This document shows positions 1-8,288 of a DNA stretch of 64,000 nucleotides, in pieces. Position numbers and translations under genes: made by a program. Under the pieces are notes generated by a model. The model saw nothing but the letters and a program-made list of their open reading frames with translations, was not told the origin of the DNA and did no database searches. Within the stretch, counting starts at the first letter, position 1; each line of letters opens with the position of its first letter. The DNA comes from Cohnella lupini (GTDB taxonomy: Bacteria > Bacillota > Bacilli > Paenibacillales > Paenibacillaceae), in the NCBI RefSeq assembly GCF_003386205.1, contig NZ_QRDY01000019.1, forward strand, positions 42,035-106,034, read 5' to 3'.

Positions 1-406
1 TAATCAACATAGGCGCTTTCATCATCATCATTTTGTCCATGCCTATCATGAATTCCTTTTGACCGGGTTTGATGACGATCGAGTACATTTTCGGGATCTT
101 GTCCATGTCGCCCATCGTGTCCATATCGTTCTTCATGTCCATGTCATCCATCATGTCCTTTTCTGGCATCATTTCATCCATCATTTTCTTGGTTAGCATG
201 ATGCCGTCCATTTTACTCCAATGAACACTGTATCCTAAAGATTGTGCGATTTGACGTAGAGGCACCCAGCTTTCACCGTTCTTTTGAACTACGTTAAACT
301 TTGAATAATCCACTTTAGTCATCATGTCTGCCGCGGATGCGAACCCGGGAATCATAATTGCTGCTGCTACCAGAGATACCGCTACTGTTTTCATTGTTTT
401 GTTCAT
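1..406 (-). CDS. Stalk-domain (copper amine oxidase N-type) secreted protein, Met/Asp-rich, partial
   Basis: The gene runs off the left edge, so only about 135 N-terminal residues are seen. It starts at the ATG at 406-404, with AGGAGG eight bases upstream. The N-terminus is a signal peptide (MNKTMKTVAVSLVAAAIM, then GFASAA). A short stalk-type segment follows, with WVPLRQIAQSLGYSVHWS, the usual signature of the copper-amine-oxidase N-like domain of Paenibacillaceae surface proteins. From about residue 75 the protein becomes unusually rich in Met, Asp and Lys (clusters such as KDMMDDMDMKNDMD), which resembles metal-binding methionine-rich segments. The role is unknown; an extracytoplasmic location is well supported and metal binding is only an inference. 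The remainder must be read outside the window. Confidence 0.75.
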   Translation of the reverse strand, partial: MNKTMKTVAVSLVAAAIMIPGFASAADMMTKVDYSKFNVVQKNGESWVPLRQIAQSLGYSVHWSKMDGIMLTKKMMDEMMPEKDMMDDMDMKNDMDTMGDMDKIPKMYSIVIKPGQKEFMIGMDKMMMMKAPMLI

Positions 407-554
407 CGATAACGCCTCCTTGGGATGGGCTTACTACATTAATTTAAACCCAAGTTATTATCGAAGGCTAAAGCAATTATTAATTATTTCTTACAGGATT
501 CCTACGAAAGTTGAAGGCTCCATAAAGTTTAGATTAGCAATCCACAAGAAACAA

Positions 555-1055
555 CCCTTTACTTCCTACGATGCTGATTTGGAGAAGCACGCGAAAGAAA
601 TTCTGAGTACTGCCGACACTGTCATTTGGGGACGCGGGACTTATCAGGGAATGTACAGTTATTGGCCATCTGTGCCTTCGAACCCATCAGCTTCGCAGCA
701 TGAACGGAATCATGCCGAGTGGATCGAAAAGACAGCCAAAATCGTTTTTTCCACCACGCTTGAGAAAGTCGAATGGAACAATACCAGGCTGGTGAAAGAA
801 AATGTCGAGGAAGAGATCAAGAACCTCAAACAACAGCCAGGCAAGGATATGGTCATCCTCGGCAGTCCTAGGTTCGCACACTACCTTATGCAGCTTGATT
901 TAATAGATGAGTATAAGATTACGGTTTCTCCCGTCCTGATCGGCAGCGGGTTGCCGTTATTCCAAGGTCTCAAAGAGAAGATCAATCTTAAACTTATCGA
1001 GAACAAGACATTTGATTCTGGAGCCATAGGCCTCGTTTACCAGACGGTTAGATGA
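555..1055 (+). pseudogene. 5'-truncated RibD/DHFR-like reductase
   Basis: About 165 residues match the C-terminal four fifths of the RibD C-terminal/dihydrofolate-reductase-like family: TVIWGRGTYQGMYSYWP, KIVFSTTLEKVEW, DMVILGSPRFAHYLMQLDLI and PVLIGSGLPLF. The family's first strand, normally near MRK-x-SLDGF, is absent. The open frame can be extended upstream to 324, but that part is antisense to the stalk gene and its promoter and does not look like protein of this family. No start codon with a ribosome binding site precedes the homologous part. The gene is therefore most likely a remnant whose first 35-40 codons were deleted. A complete relative of the same superfamily lies at 30609-31169. 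Confidence 0.65.
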
Positions 1056-1104
1056 CCTAGTCTCCCTAAAAGTAGATTACGCTAACGGATTACGTTAGCA
1101 CAAT

Positions 1105-1157
1105 AAAAGCAGCGGCAGTCTAGGTCTTTCGAGTTCCTAGTCAGTCGCTGCTTTTTT
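1105..1157. terminator. Bidirectional terminator
   Basis: A long stem (AAAAGCAGCG, CTAGG / CCTAG, CGCTGCTTTTTT) with a short loop is flanked by an A-run on one side and a T-run on the other, so it can end transcription from both converging units. A separate perfect 7-bp hairpin, GCTAACG-GATTA-CGTTAGC, lies just before it at 1081-1099. Confidence 0.85.
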
Positions 1158-1168
1158 AACGAGTCCGA

Positions 1169-1738
1169 TCAAATTTTGGCTAAATACTCGATCGAAGTCA
1201 CTTGATCGTTTTCGATGACGAACCGCAATTGGGACTTGCCTTGGTCATAAACGTACAAATTCAAGTTGTTGGTGAACTTGTCGCCGTAGGCTTTGATCAC
1301 GTCGCTTTTCTTGTTGAACAAGGTGACGCCTTCCTTGGTGGTCACCGTATCGTCGAACAGAATAACGGACGCGATATAGTCGACGCCGTCCTTCTCGTAG
1401 GCATACACGTCGAAGCTGCTGTATTGGTAAATTTTATTGAGTCCCGGGAACGCGCAGGCTTGCGATTCGAAATAACTTTGCGGTTTTCCGAGTTTGTCCA
1501 AGATCGGCGCCGCTTTGGCATGCATCGGAATGGAGATGCCGTTCGCCTCGAACACGAAGCCGTCGTCGCTTGCTTGCTCGGGCGTCTCGGAGGCCGGGGT
1601 GGAAGCAGCCGGCGAAGTAGCGGCTCCTTCCGTCTGCGACAACGCACTAGGCGAAGCGGCTCCCTCCTCCGTCGGTTTGTTCCCGCAACCGGATAGCAAC
1701 ATTAGGAGGGCGATCAGCCCTATACTTGCTTTTTTCAA
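1169..1738 (-). CDS. Lipoprotein of unknown function, last gene of the acylation cassette
   Basis: This is a predicted lipoprotein of about 190 residues. The preferred start is the TTG at 1738-1736, because AGAGGAG lies seven bases upstream and translation then begins directly with KKASIGLIALLMLLSGC, a lipoprotein signal with lipobox LSGC. A GTG at 1768 overlaps the preceding stop but would add an odd leader. After the cysteine comes a low-complexity Ser/Ala/Thr/Glu linker of about 45 residues. A compact C-terminal domain of about 125 residues follows, beginning near FVFEANGISIPMHAKA and containing two cysteine/aromatic-rich strands. I do not recognise the family. Its place at the end of the Dlt-like operon, on the outer face of the membrane, suggests an accessory role in surface polymer modification. 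Confidence 0.75.
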   Translation of the reverse strand: MKKASIGLIALLMLLSGCGNKPTEEGAASPSALSQTEGAATSPAASTPASETPEQASDDGFVFEANGISIPMHAKAAPILDKLGKPQSYFESQACAFPGLNKIYQYSSFDVYAYEKDGVDYIASVILFDDTVTTKEGVTLFNKKSDVIKAYGDKFTNNLNLYVYDQGKSQLRFVIENDQVTSIEYLAKI

Positions 1739-1764
1739 AGTAAACACTCCTCTTCCATTCGTTA

Positions 1765-2838
1765 TCACGTTTCGGCTTTATAACGTTTCAGGTATCCGTA
1801 TTTCGCGAGCTCATCCAATTGATCCTGCTTCATCCGATCGTAAAAGTCGATTTTCTTTTGCCAGATCCCGCTCCACGTTTCGTCGGTACGATGATCTTGC
1901 AAGCGGTACGTATCCGCCAGGAATGCTCCGAAGTATGTCGCCAGCTTTTCCGCTCCGTATACGTTCAAGTGCAAGCCCGCGTCATAGGTATCCGTCTGCA
2001 GGTCGATTCCGGCGTCATCCATGTGCTTGAGAAAATTGATGTAGGTTAAATCGTGGGCCGCGGCGTATTGCTCCATCTGGGTATCCCACTCGTCGTACCA
2101 ATTCGGGTAGATCGTCGGCGCTTTGACCAATACGAGTTCGATTCCGTTATCCTTGCACAATTTCGTCAATCGATCCAGGTAACTATAGGCGTTCGTACCG
2201 AATCGATAATCGGGCAGCCTCGGCGCTCTCGGAACTTTTCCCGCCGGCTTTACGTCCACCCGCATATAATACCCATTGTTGAACAACTTCTCCTTGCCGA
2301 ACAGGTTCGTGAAGTCGTCTTCGCTTAATTGATCCCATCTGGAATGAAAACGCAATAAGGGCGCAAGGTAATCGACAACATGCTCGCCCGCCATCTTGGA
2401 CGCTTGAATACTCTTCAGCTTGATTGCCGAGAGTTTCATCCCATCCAGCGACATACGGTTATACTCTTCTTTTTGCGGTTCGTTGTACTTCATGGCAAGA
2501 ACGTTATAGACGACGACTTTCGGCTTCTCGTATTTCAGCGTCTCCTCCAGCAAATAGTACGACTGCCAGATCAACTGTTGCGCGCTACCGCGGATATAGC
2601 TCGTAATACCGTATTTCTCCCACAGCGTAACCGGCGAGAAATTCTCGTACACTTCGCAGTCCCCGAGAAATACGACGTCGAAATCCTTGCGGTCTTCTTT
2701 GTAATATTCGCCGATGAGCGAACCCTCGACGATGCCGGATACGTATTTGGGCATCAGCAGGCGTTGCAGCACATACAACGAGCCGAGCAGCAGAACGATC
2801 GCGACCGTTCCGATTATAAGCTTCTTCCGTACCAACAT
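1765..2838 (-). CDS. Membrane-anchored SGNH-hydrolase-like protein (DltD/AlgX-like role)
   Basis: The 357-residue protein has one N-terminal membrane anchor (residues 7-25) and an extracytoplasmic SGNH-like domain. The block I motif reads VVFLGDCEVYENFSP, so the usual catalytic serine of GDS is a cysteine at residue 61. The block V region DAGLHLNVYGAEKL keeps Asp and His. Such proteins work with MBOAT acyltransferases as the extracellular partner that moves the acyl group onto the final polymer, as DltD and AlgX/AlgJ do. That role is inferred from the neighbouring MBOAT, carrier protein and ligase genes. The start ATG has GGAGGG upstream. The downstream lipoprotein frame overlaps its stop. 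Confidence 0.75.
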   Translation of the reverse strand: MLVRKKLIIGTVAIVLLLGSLYVLQRLLMPKYVSGIVEGSLIGEYYKEDRKDFDVVFLGDCEVYENFSPVTLWEKYGITSYIRGSAQQLIWQSYYLLEETLKYEKPKVVVYNVLAMKYNEPQKEEYNRMSLDGMKLSAIKLKSIQASKMAGEHVVDYLAPLLRFHSRWDQLSEDDFTNLFGKEKLFNNGYYMRVDVKPAGKVPRAPRLPDYRFGTNAYSYLDRLTKLCKDNGIELVLVKAPTIYPNWYDEWDTQMEQYAAAHDLTYINFLKHMDDAGIDLQTDTYDAGLHLNVYGAEKLATYFGAFLADTYRLQDHRTDETWSGIWQKKIDFYDRMKQDQLDELAKYGYLKRYKAET

Positions 2839-2859
2839 CCCCTCATCCCTCCGCCTTGA

Positions 2860-4452
2860 TCAGAACTGATTATAGATGAATTGCGTCGCGTCATAGCCGA
2901 CGCCGTAAGCGCCGAAGACGAGGATCGATAGGATCAGCAGGCCATAAAGCGAATACCGTAGGCCGATCGGTTGCGCCGCTATCTTCTCCCTCACGCTTCC
3001 GCTTCTTTGAAGCAAGCTGACGATTCCGACGACCGTTAGGCTCGACAGGATCAAGATGTAGTGACTAAACGTGATGCCCAGATGAAGCAACGAACCGTCG
3101 AATAAGACTTGATAATTGAAGGTCGTGAACATGGACCCGAACATCCTGAACGTCAGCGGCACGTCCATGTAACAGTCGAACAGCCGGATCGCGCTCATCA
3201 GAAGCAGCGTTCGCACGATTTGGAAAGAGCGGAATCCGAACGTACGCTTCACATTGAACTTCCCGTGGAACCGATCGTATAATGGTTCCAATTCTTGCGA
3301 GATCAGGATGATGACGCCGTTGGCAAGTCCCCAGGCGACGAAGTTCCAGCTGGAGCCGTGCCAGATGCCGGTGGCGAACCAAGTCGTTAAAGTCGCGAGA
3401 TACACAGGCGCGCGTTTGCCGATCGTATCGCCGAATCGCCTGCGGGAGAACTTCGACAAGGCAAGCATCGGCTTCGAGACGGACATCGGGAAGAAGACGT
3501 AATCACGGAACCAAGCGCCCATCGAGATATGCCATCTGCGCCAGTAATCCGTGATCGACTTGGCGAAATACGGCCTGCGGAAATTTTCCTGAACCGTGAT
3601 GCCCAGCATCTGGGCAATCCCGATCGTAATATCGATTCCGCCGGAGAAGTCGGCCAGCAGTTGAAACGCGTATAACAACATGCCAATCAACACGAACGCA
3701 CCGTTATAGTGTTCGGGATCGTCGAAAATTGTGCGAACGGCGACCGTCAGCTGATCGGCGATGACCAGCTTTTTGAAAAATCCCCATGCGACCCGCTGCA
3801 AGCCGAACTTTACGTTGCGGCCATCGAAGGCGTGCGGGCCGTACAACGTCTTACCCAATTGATCGAATCGGCTAATCGGTCCCTGTATGACTTCAGGGAA
3901 AAAGGAAACGAACAACGCGAACTTGAACGGATTGCGCTCCGGCGGAAATTTTCCCCTGTAGACATCGATCAGGTAAGCCGCGCTCTTGAACGTATAGAAG
4001 GAAATGCCGAGCGGCACGGCGATCGTCCAGAAGGAAATGCCGCCTTCGCTTCCGAAAGCCCGGGCGATGTAATTGATGTTCGCGATCGCGAAATCGGAGT
4101 ATTTGACGAAAGCAAGGATGCCCAAAGCCACGAACAAGGCGAGCAGCATCGGGATCCGTTTTCTTGCTTTCATCTTGGACTTATATTCGTTGATCTGGGG
4201 CTTGGTCAATTCGTGCTTATGTTCGCGCAAATACTCGGATTCGGTCTGCCGCAAGTCGCCGATTCGGCGTCCGGCATAGTAGACGCAAACCGTCGTCGCC
4301 GCGATATAAGCAAGAAATTGAAGCCCGGATAGCGCATAGAACAAGTAGCTTGCACCAAGCAGCAATACCCACTGGAATTTTCTCGGAATAAGGTAATAGA
4401 CGACGAACAGGATAACGAGAAAGAGAATGAAACCGTATGAGGTTAAAAGCAT
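2860..4452 (-). CDS. MBOAT-family O-acyltransferase (DltB/AlgI-like)
   Basis: This is a 530-residue polytopic membrane protein of the MBOAT family, of usual length. The conserved region YWRRWHISMGAWFRDYVFFP and the signature TGIWHGSSWNFVAWG, with the family's near-invariant histidine, are both present. MBOAT proteins such as DltB and AlgI pass an acyl group across the membrane to a cell-surface acceptor. Here the acyl donor is presumably the small carrier protein encoded nine bases upstream (4462-4692). The acceptor (teichoic acid, secondary wall polymer or exopolysaccharide) and the acyl group cannot be read from the sequence. The start ATG at 4452 has GGGGGAG upstream. Confidence 0.9.
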   Translation of the reverse strand: MLLTSYGFILFLVILFVVYYLIPRKFQWVLLLGASYLFYALSGLQFLAYIAATTVCVYYAGRRIGDLRQTESEYLREHKHELTKPQINEYKSKMKARKRIPMLLALFVALGILAFVKYSDFAIANINYIARAFGSEGGISFWTIAVPLGISFYTFKSAAYLIDVYRGKFPPERNPFKFALFVSFFPEVIQGPISRFDQLGKTLYGPHAFDGRNVKFGLQRVAWGFFKKLVIADQLTVAVRTIFDDPEHYNGAFVLIGMLLYAFQLLADFSGGIDITIGIAQMLGITVQENFRRPYFAKSITDYWRRWHISMGAWFRDYVFFPMSVSKPMLALSKFSRRRFGDTIGKRAPVYLATLTTWFATGIWHGSSWNFVAWGLANGVIILISQELEPLYDRFHGKFNVKRTFGFRSFQIVRTLLLMSAIRLFDCYMDVPLTFRMFGSMFTTFNYQVLFDGSLLHLGITFSHYILILSSLTVVGIVSLLQRSGSVREKIAAQPIGLRYSLYGLLILSILVFGAYGVGYDATQFIYNQF

Positions 4453-4461
4453 TGTCTCCCC

Positions 4462-4692
4462 CTATAGATCGTCGGATAGTCTGGTGATTAACGCGTACAA
4501 CGCTTGGGCGGAATCGAAGTTATCCGGCGTGATCTCCTCCACGGGAATCGTCACGCCGAATTCGCCGTCGATTTCCGCAAGCAGCGTGACGATGTCGAAT
4601 GAATCCAACACTTTATCCTTGATTAAATTATCGCATTGACGAAAATCGACGTCAGGGTGCATATCTTCCAATATTTTCAACAACTCGTCCAT
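4462..4692 (-). CDS. Acyl carrier protein (DltC-like)
   Basis: This 76-residue acidic protein has the size and fold signature of a phosphopantetheine carrier. The attachment motif is LDSFDIVTLL with Ser31. It would carry the group activated by the adjacent AMP ligase and deliver it to the MBOAT acyltransferase. It lies 5 bases downstream of the ligase gene and 9 bases upstream of the MBOAT gene, so the three are almost certainly translated together. A good site (GGGGAG) precedes the ATG. It is more DltC-like than FabACP-like because of its context and DSF rather than DSL. Confidence 0.88.
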   Translation of the reverse strand: MDELLKILEDMHPDVDFRQCDNLIKDKVLDSFDIVTLLAEIDGEFGVTIPVEEITPDNFDSAQALYALITRLSDDL

Positions 4693-4697
4693 CGTAG

Positions 4698-6215
4698 TTA
4701 TCTCCCCTTCTTGCTACTAGCTTCTTTGAGGTAAACGCGATCGATTTTTCCGTTCGTCGTGAGCGGCATCGCGTCTAACGGTTCTATCCGATTAGGAATC
4801 ATGTACTTTGGCAGCAACTGCTTGAGCTCCTTTACGATCGATCTGGCGTCCGTCTCGCCTACGAAGAATAAGACGATTTTCTCCGTGGTTTTGTCGTAAA
4901 CGCAGCAAGCGCTCTTGATGCCTTCCAGCCTAGTCACGTTCGCCTCGATTTCTCCGAGTTCGATGCGATACCCCATATGCTTGATCTGGTAATCTTTACG
5001 CGAGACGAACATCAGCTCGCCATGCTCGTTATATTTACCCAAATCCCCCGTCCGGTAGATCAGGTCGGGATAAAGCGAGTTCAAAGGATTTTGTACGAAG
5101 ACTTCGTTCGTCTTGGCGAAATCCTCATAATAACCTAACGTCAGGCAAGTACCCCGAATGCAGATTTCTCCGACTTCCCCGGGAGCGGCTTCGCGATCGT
5201 CCGAACCTAGCAAGAGGATTTCGGTATTCCGGAACGGCTTGCCGATAGGTAAAATCTCGTGTTCCTCGAACTCCCGTTCCACCTTGTAGTAACACGACAT
5301 GCCGGTCGCCTCGGTAGGGCCGTATAAGTTAACGAACTTCGCGCCGGGCAACGCGCTTCTCCACAGATTGAATTGTTTTACCGGGAATACTTCGCTGCCG
5401 AACGCGACGGTATGCAGAAATTGCGGAACCAGCTTGTCCAGCACTTTGAAGGAAGAGATCATCGTTAATGCCGATACGACCCAACATACGGTGTTTATGC
5501 GATATTCGTTCAGGAATTCCACCAATTTGAGCGGGAACATAAACAAGCTCTTCGGAATGATATAGGTCGTCGCTCCGAACTTCAGAGTCGGGAATAGCTC
5601 TTTGAAGCAAGCATCGAGATACAGCGGCGTCTGGTTCCCGAATATCGTGTCTTCGCCAAATGCAAGCACGTCGGATAAGTTCTCGATATAATCGATGACC
5701 GATCTATGGTTGGCGATGACGCCTTTCGGAACGCCCGTCGAGCCGGACGTGAAGACGACGTACAAAGGATCCGTGTCCAAGGCGGAAAGGCGTACTCGTA
5801 TTAATGCCTCGTCGTCGACGGGACATTGAATCAGGTCGTCGAACAGATGAACGTTCCCTTGAAAGTCGATGGCATCAACGGTTTCCTTCGTCGACTCGTC
5901 GCAGATGATCGCGCCGGGATTTACCTTCCGAACGATCGTCTCGATGCGGCTGCGGGGCATCTCGTCGTCGAGCGGCACGTAGAAATTGCCGCTGTAGATG
6001 ACACCGTAATAAGCCGCGATCGCTTTCGGACTCCTGTTCATGAATACGACGATCGGTTGCTTGTGCAAATTGTGTCTGTTCAGGAACGTGCCTATCGCTC
6101 TGGACTGCCCGTACACTTCTTCGAACGTAAGGCCGAACTCGTCGTTCGCATAAGCTAGTTTGTCCGGTACTCTTCGTACTGTATGCTCCAAATACTCCAT
6201 GACGTTAAACTGCAT
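4698..6215 (-). CDS. AMP-forming ligase charging the carrier protein (DltA-like)
   Basis: This is a 505-residue ANL-superfamily adenylating enzyme, the length of DltA. Visible core motifs are YVVFTSGSTGVPKGV (A3), NLYGPTEATG (A5), YRTGDLGKYNEHGEL (A7/A8), HMGYRIELGEIE and the C-terminal TTNGKIDR with the catalytic lysine. It should activate a small carboxylic acid as an adenylate and load it on the carrier protein at 4462. D-alanine is the classical Dlt substrate. However, the whole set differs from a canonical dltABCD operon in order and partners, so the substrate is open. It is second in the operon, 22 bases after the transglutaminase-like gene. Confidence 0.87.
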   Translation of the reverse strand: MQFNVMEYLEHTVRRVPDKLAYANDEFGLTFEEVYGQSRAIGTFLNRHNLHKQPIVVFMNRSPKAIAAYYGVIYSGNFYVPLDDEMPRSRIETIVRKVNPGAIICDESTKETVDAIDFQGNVHLFDDLIQCPVDDEALIRVRLSALDTDPLYVVFTSGSTGVPKGVIANHRSVIDYIENLSDVLAFGEDTIFGNQTPLYLDACFKELFPTLKFGATTYIIPKSLFMFPLKLVEFLNEYRINTVCWVVSALTMISSFKVLDKLVPQFLHTVAFGSEVFPVKQFNLWRSALPGAKFVNLYGPTEATGMSCYYKVEREFEEHEILPIGKPFRNTEILLLGSDDREAAPGEVGEICIRGTCLTLGYYEDFAKTNEVFVQNPLNSLYPDLIYRTGDLGKYNEHGELMFVSRKDYQIKHMGYRIELGEIEANVTRLEGIKSACCVYDKTTEKIVLFFVGETDARSIVKELKQLLPKYMIPNRIEPLDAMPLTTNGKIDRVYLKEASSKKGR

Positions 6216-6237
6216 TCGCGAATCTTGCCCTTCTTAT

Positions 6238-7170
6238 TTAGAGATACTTGCTTCTTTCTTCGAGCGGTTTGGTTGGCGTAGCCGGATGTTTGGTCTTATC
6301 GAATAAGTAGTAGTTCTTAAATTCATTATTGAATAACGCCAGCTCTTCATCCGTAAGCAGGAAGGTCGTATTCTTTCTGATCGTTGGAGTCGTATCGAAA
6401 TGATACCAGGTATCTTCGACTTTGACCAAGCTCCAGAAATGTTTCGATTTTCTGCCTTTGTCCCGGATCACGGTTTGCGTTTCGAAGCCGCTTCTCTCCA
6501 TCAGTATCTTTGCGGTGGAATAATAAACGAAGCAGTCGCCCGTACCTTGTTTAAACCCTTGAAGCGCGCCTTTCCGCCAATCGTCGTGGCTGGAACTGTC
6601 GATGTAGCCGATGTTGTACTTCGTCCACTTGAAGATTGCCCATAATTTGTCGACTTCCGTCATGTCTTCCGTTATGATTTTGGCGAGTACGGTATCCGCC
6701 AGTTGATTCAATTCGTCTTCATTGAGGGGGCTCGCAGGTTTTACCTTGACCGTAACCGTAGCCTCAGCTTGGGCAACGTTACCCGCGGCGTCCTTGGCCG
6801 TATAGGCAATTTTGTAAACGCCGACTTTCTTTAGGTTGACGGCGCTCGTGTCTACGACCAAAGCGACGTTCGTATCGTGATTATCCACAACGGTTACGCC
6901 GGTCTTGTAGGAAACGCGGTCTCCGGTAAAGACGGTTACATTTTTGACTCCCGTGATTTTCGGCGGCTCCTTATCAGCTTTGGTGTCCGATGTGGTAGTC
7001 GGTGTGGCAGCAGGCGTGACAGTCGGCGTGGCCGAGGGCTTCGTTTCCGTCTGGGCATCCGCCGATGTTCCGTCGACCGAAATCCGAATAATGACCGCGG
7101 CAATAAGAACGAAGGCAACTCCTATGATGACCTTGCTAAGTTTAGTGCGTCTAGTTCGTTTAGCGCGCAT
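6238..7170 (-). CDS. Membrane-anchored transglutaminase-like protein with an Ig-like (DUF5011) domain
   Basis: The 310-residue protein has an N-terminal membrane anchor (residues 12-30) and a Thr/Pro-rich linker (45-65). A DUF5011-type Ig-like domain follows (about 68-143; PPKITGVKNVTVFTGD and AKDAAGNV). The C-terminal half is a transglutaminase/protease-like domain with an apparent Cys-His-Asp triad: GTGDCFVYYSTA (Cys213), SKHFWSLV (His244) and WYHFDTTP (Asp259). It heads the acylation operon. It may process or crosslink a wall component, but there is no direct evidence for its substrate. Its ribosome binding site is weak (GGGG). A TATAAT box is seen on the minus strand at 7227-7222. Confidence 0.82.
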   Translation of the reverse strand: MRAKRTRRTKLSKVIIGVAFVLIAAVIIRISVDGTSADAQTETKPSATPTVTPAATPTTTSDTKADKEPPKITGVKNVTVFTGDRVSYKTGVTVVDNHDTNVALVVDTSAVNLKKVGVYKIAYTAKDAAGNVAQAEATVTVKVKPASPLNEDELNQLADTVLAKIITEDMTEVDKLWAIFKWTKYNIGYIDSSSHDDWRKGALQGFKQGTGDCFVYYSTAKILMERSGFETQTVIRDKGRKSKHFWSLVKVEDTWYHFDTTPTIRKNTTFLLTDEELALFNNEFKNYYLFDKTKHPATPTKPLEERSKYL

Positions 7171-7398
7171 GTGGTAACCCCATTTATGTCGAAATTTTAC
7201 GAATAATTACAATCGGTTTTCATTATACTATAGCAAAACTGGATTTCGAGAAGCATAAATTTCCATTTTAATTGAAAAATCTTGTTAAGATAAAAGTTTT
7301 AGACGAATTTAGCGTAATTTTGAAGTCGTCTTGCTACGCTTCCCGGATTCTCATAGAATAAGTACATGAAAAACATGACAATACAAAATAAGGTAGAG

Positions 7399-8145
7399 AT
7401 GATGAATGGAACCCAATTAGGCGTAATCGGCGGGATGGGACCGAAGGCGACATCCGTTTTTTTCGACAGAGTCATTGAATTCACCGAAGCGGAAGCGGAT
7501 CAAGACCATATCGACATGATTATTTTGAATCATGCGTCATTGCCGGACCGGACGAGCTCAATCCTGCAGCGGAAAGATCATCAATTCCTGCGGATGATTC
7601 AAGCGGACATCGCGCTGCTCGAGCACGCGGAAGTGGCGAACATCGCGATGCCTTGCAATACGGCACACCGCTTCTTCGACGCCCTTCAATCCATGACGGC
7701 TATTCCGATCGTCAACATGGTAAGCGAAACAGTCGAAGAACTGCACGCGAAACACAAAGCGAATCGTAGAATCGGCATTCTCGCGACCGACGCCACCCTT
7801 CAAACCGGTATCTATTCGGATGTCCTGCGGCAATACGGCCTTGAGCCGTTCATCCCGAGCGCGAGCATGCAACAACGCATTATGAACATCATCTATGAAG
7901 ATATCAAGAAAACCGGACATTCGGATGCTCGCGTGCTCGAAGGTATTATGATGGAAATGCTCCAGCGGGAGAAATGCGACGGCGTCGTTCTCGCGTGCAC
8001 GGAATTATCGTGCATAGAATTAGGCGAATCCGTAAGGCCTTACTTTATCGACGCATTGGATGTGCTCGTGCATAGGTCCATTACGTTATCCGGCGGGACG
8101 ATCAAGCCCGCGATCATGAAACGTCTGTCCATAGAGAAATCATGA
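7399..8145 (+). CDS. Aspartate/glutamate racemase family protein
   Basis: This cofactor-independent amino-acid racemase-family protein has about 249 residues. The N-terminal LGVIGGMGPKAT, the first catalytic-cysteine motif AMPCNTAHRF and the second VVLACTELSCIEL are all intact, so a two-base Cys/Cys mechanism is likely. The substrate (Asp, Glu or a hydantoin) is not decided by these motifs. An open frame extends to an ATG at 7366 without a ribosome binding site. The ATGs at 7399 and 7402 follow AAGG at 7390-7393 and sit directly before the conserved domain, so I prefer them. The gene stands alone between two minus-strand units. Confidence 0.85.
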   Translation: MMNGTQLGVIGGMGPKATSVFFDRVIEFTEAEADQDHIDMIILNHASLPDRTSSILQRKDHQFLRMIQADIALLEHAEVANIAMPCNTAHRFFDALQSMTAIPIVNMVSETVEELHAKHKANRRIGILATDATLQTGIYSDVLRQYGLEPFIPSASMQQRIMNIIYEDIKKTGHSDARVLEGIMMEMLQREKCDGVVLACTELSCIELGESVRPYFIDALDVLVHRSITLSGGTIKPAIMKRLSIEKS

Positions 8146-8221
8146 ATAACGTTTACACAAATAAAGACGCAGTGGTCGAGAAATAGTTACATCTTTTTAT
8201 TTATTAGCTCGGTTAACTGAA

Positions 8222-8248
8222 ATAATAAAAGGCCGCCAACCGGCAGCC
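8222..8248 (-). terminator. Terminator of the small gene 8289-8549
   Basis: On the minus strand GGCTGCC-GGTT-GGCGGCC forms a stem with one mismatch, followed by TTTTATTATT. It lies 40 bases after the stop of the small minus-strand gene. Confidence 0.7.
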
Positions 8249-8288
8249 TAATCAATGAATTTAATAACACGAACAAAGGGGGCATCCC

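Noticed and set aside
1202..1696. Plus-strand frames across the lipoprotein gene
   Set aside because: They are Arg/Gly-rich shadows without a ribosome site; the minus-strand frame has a lipoprotein signal and operon context.
7171..7398. AT-rich gap searched for a riboswitch
   Set aside because: Only a TATAAT box on the minus strand was seen; no conserved riboswitch core or terminator/antiterminator pair could be drawn.
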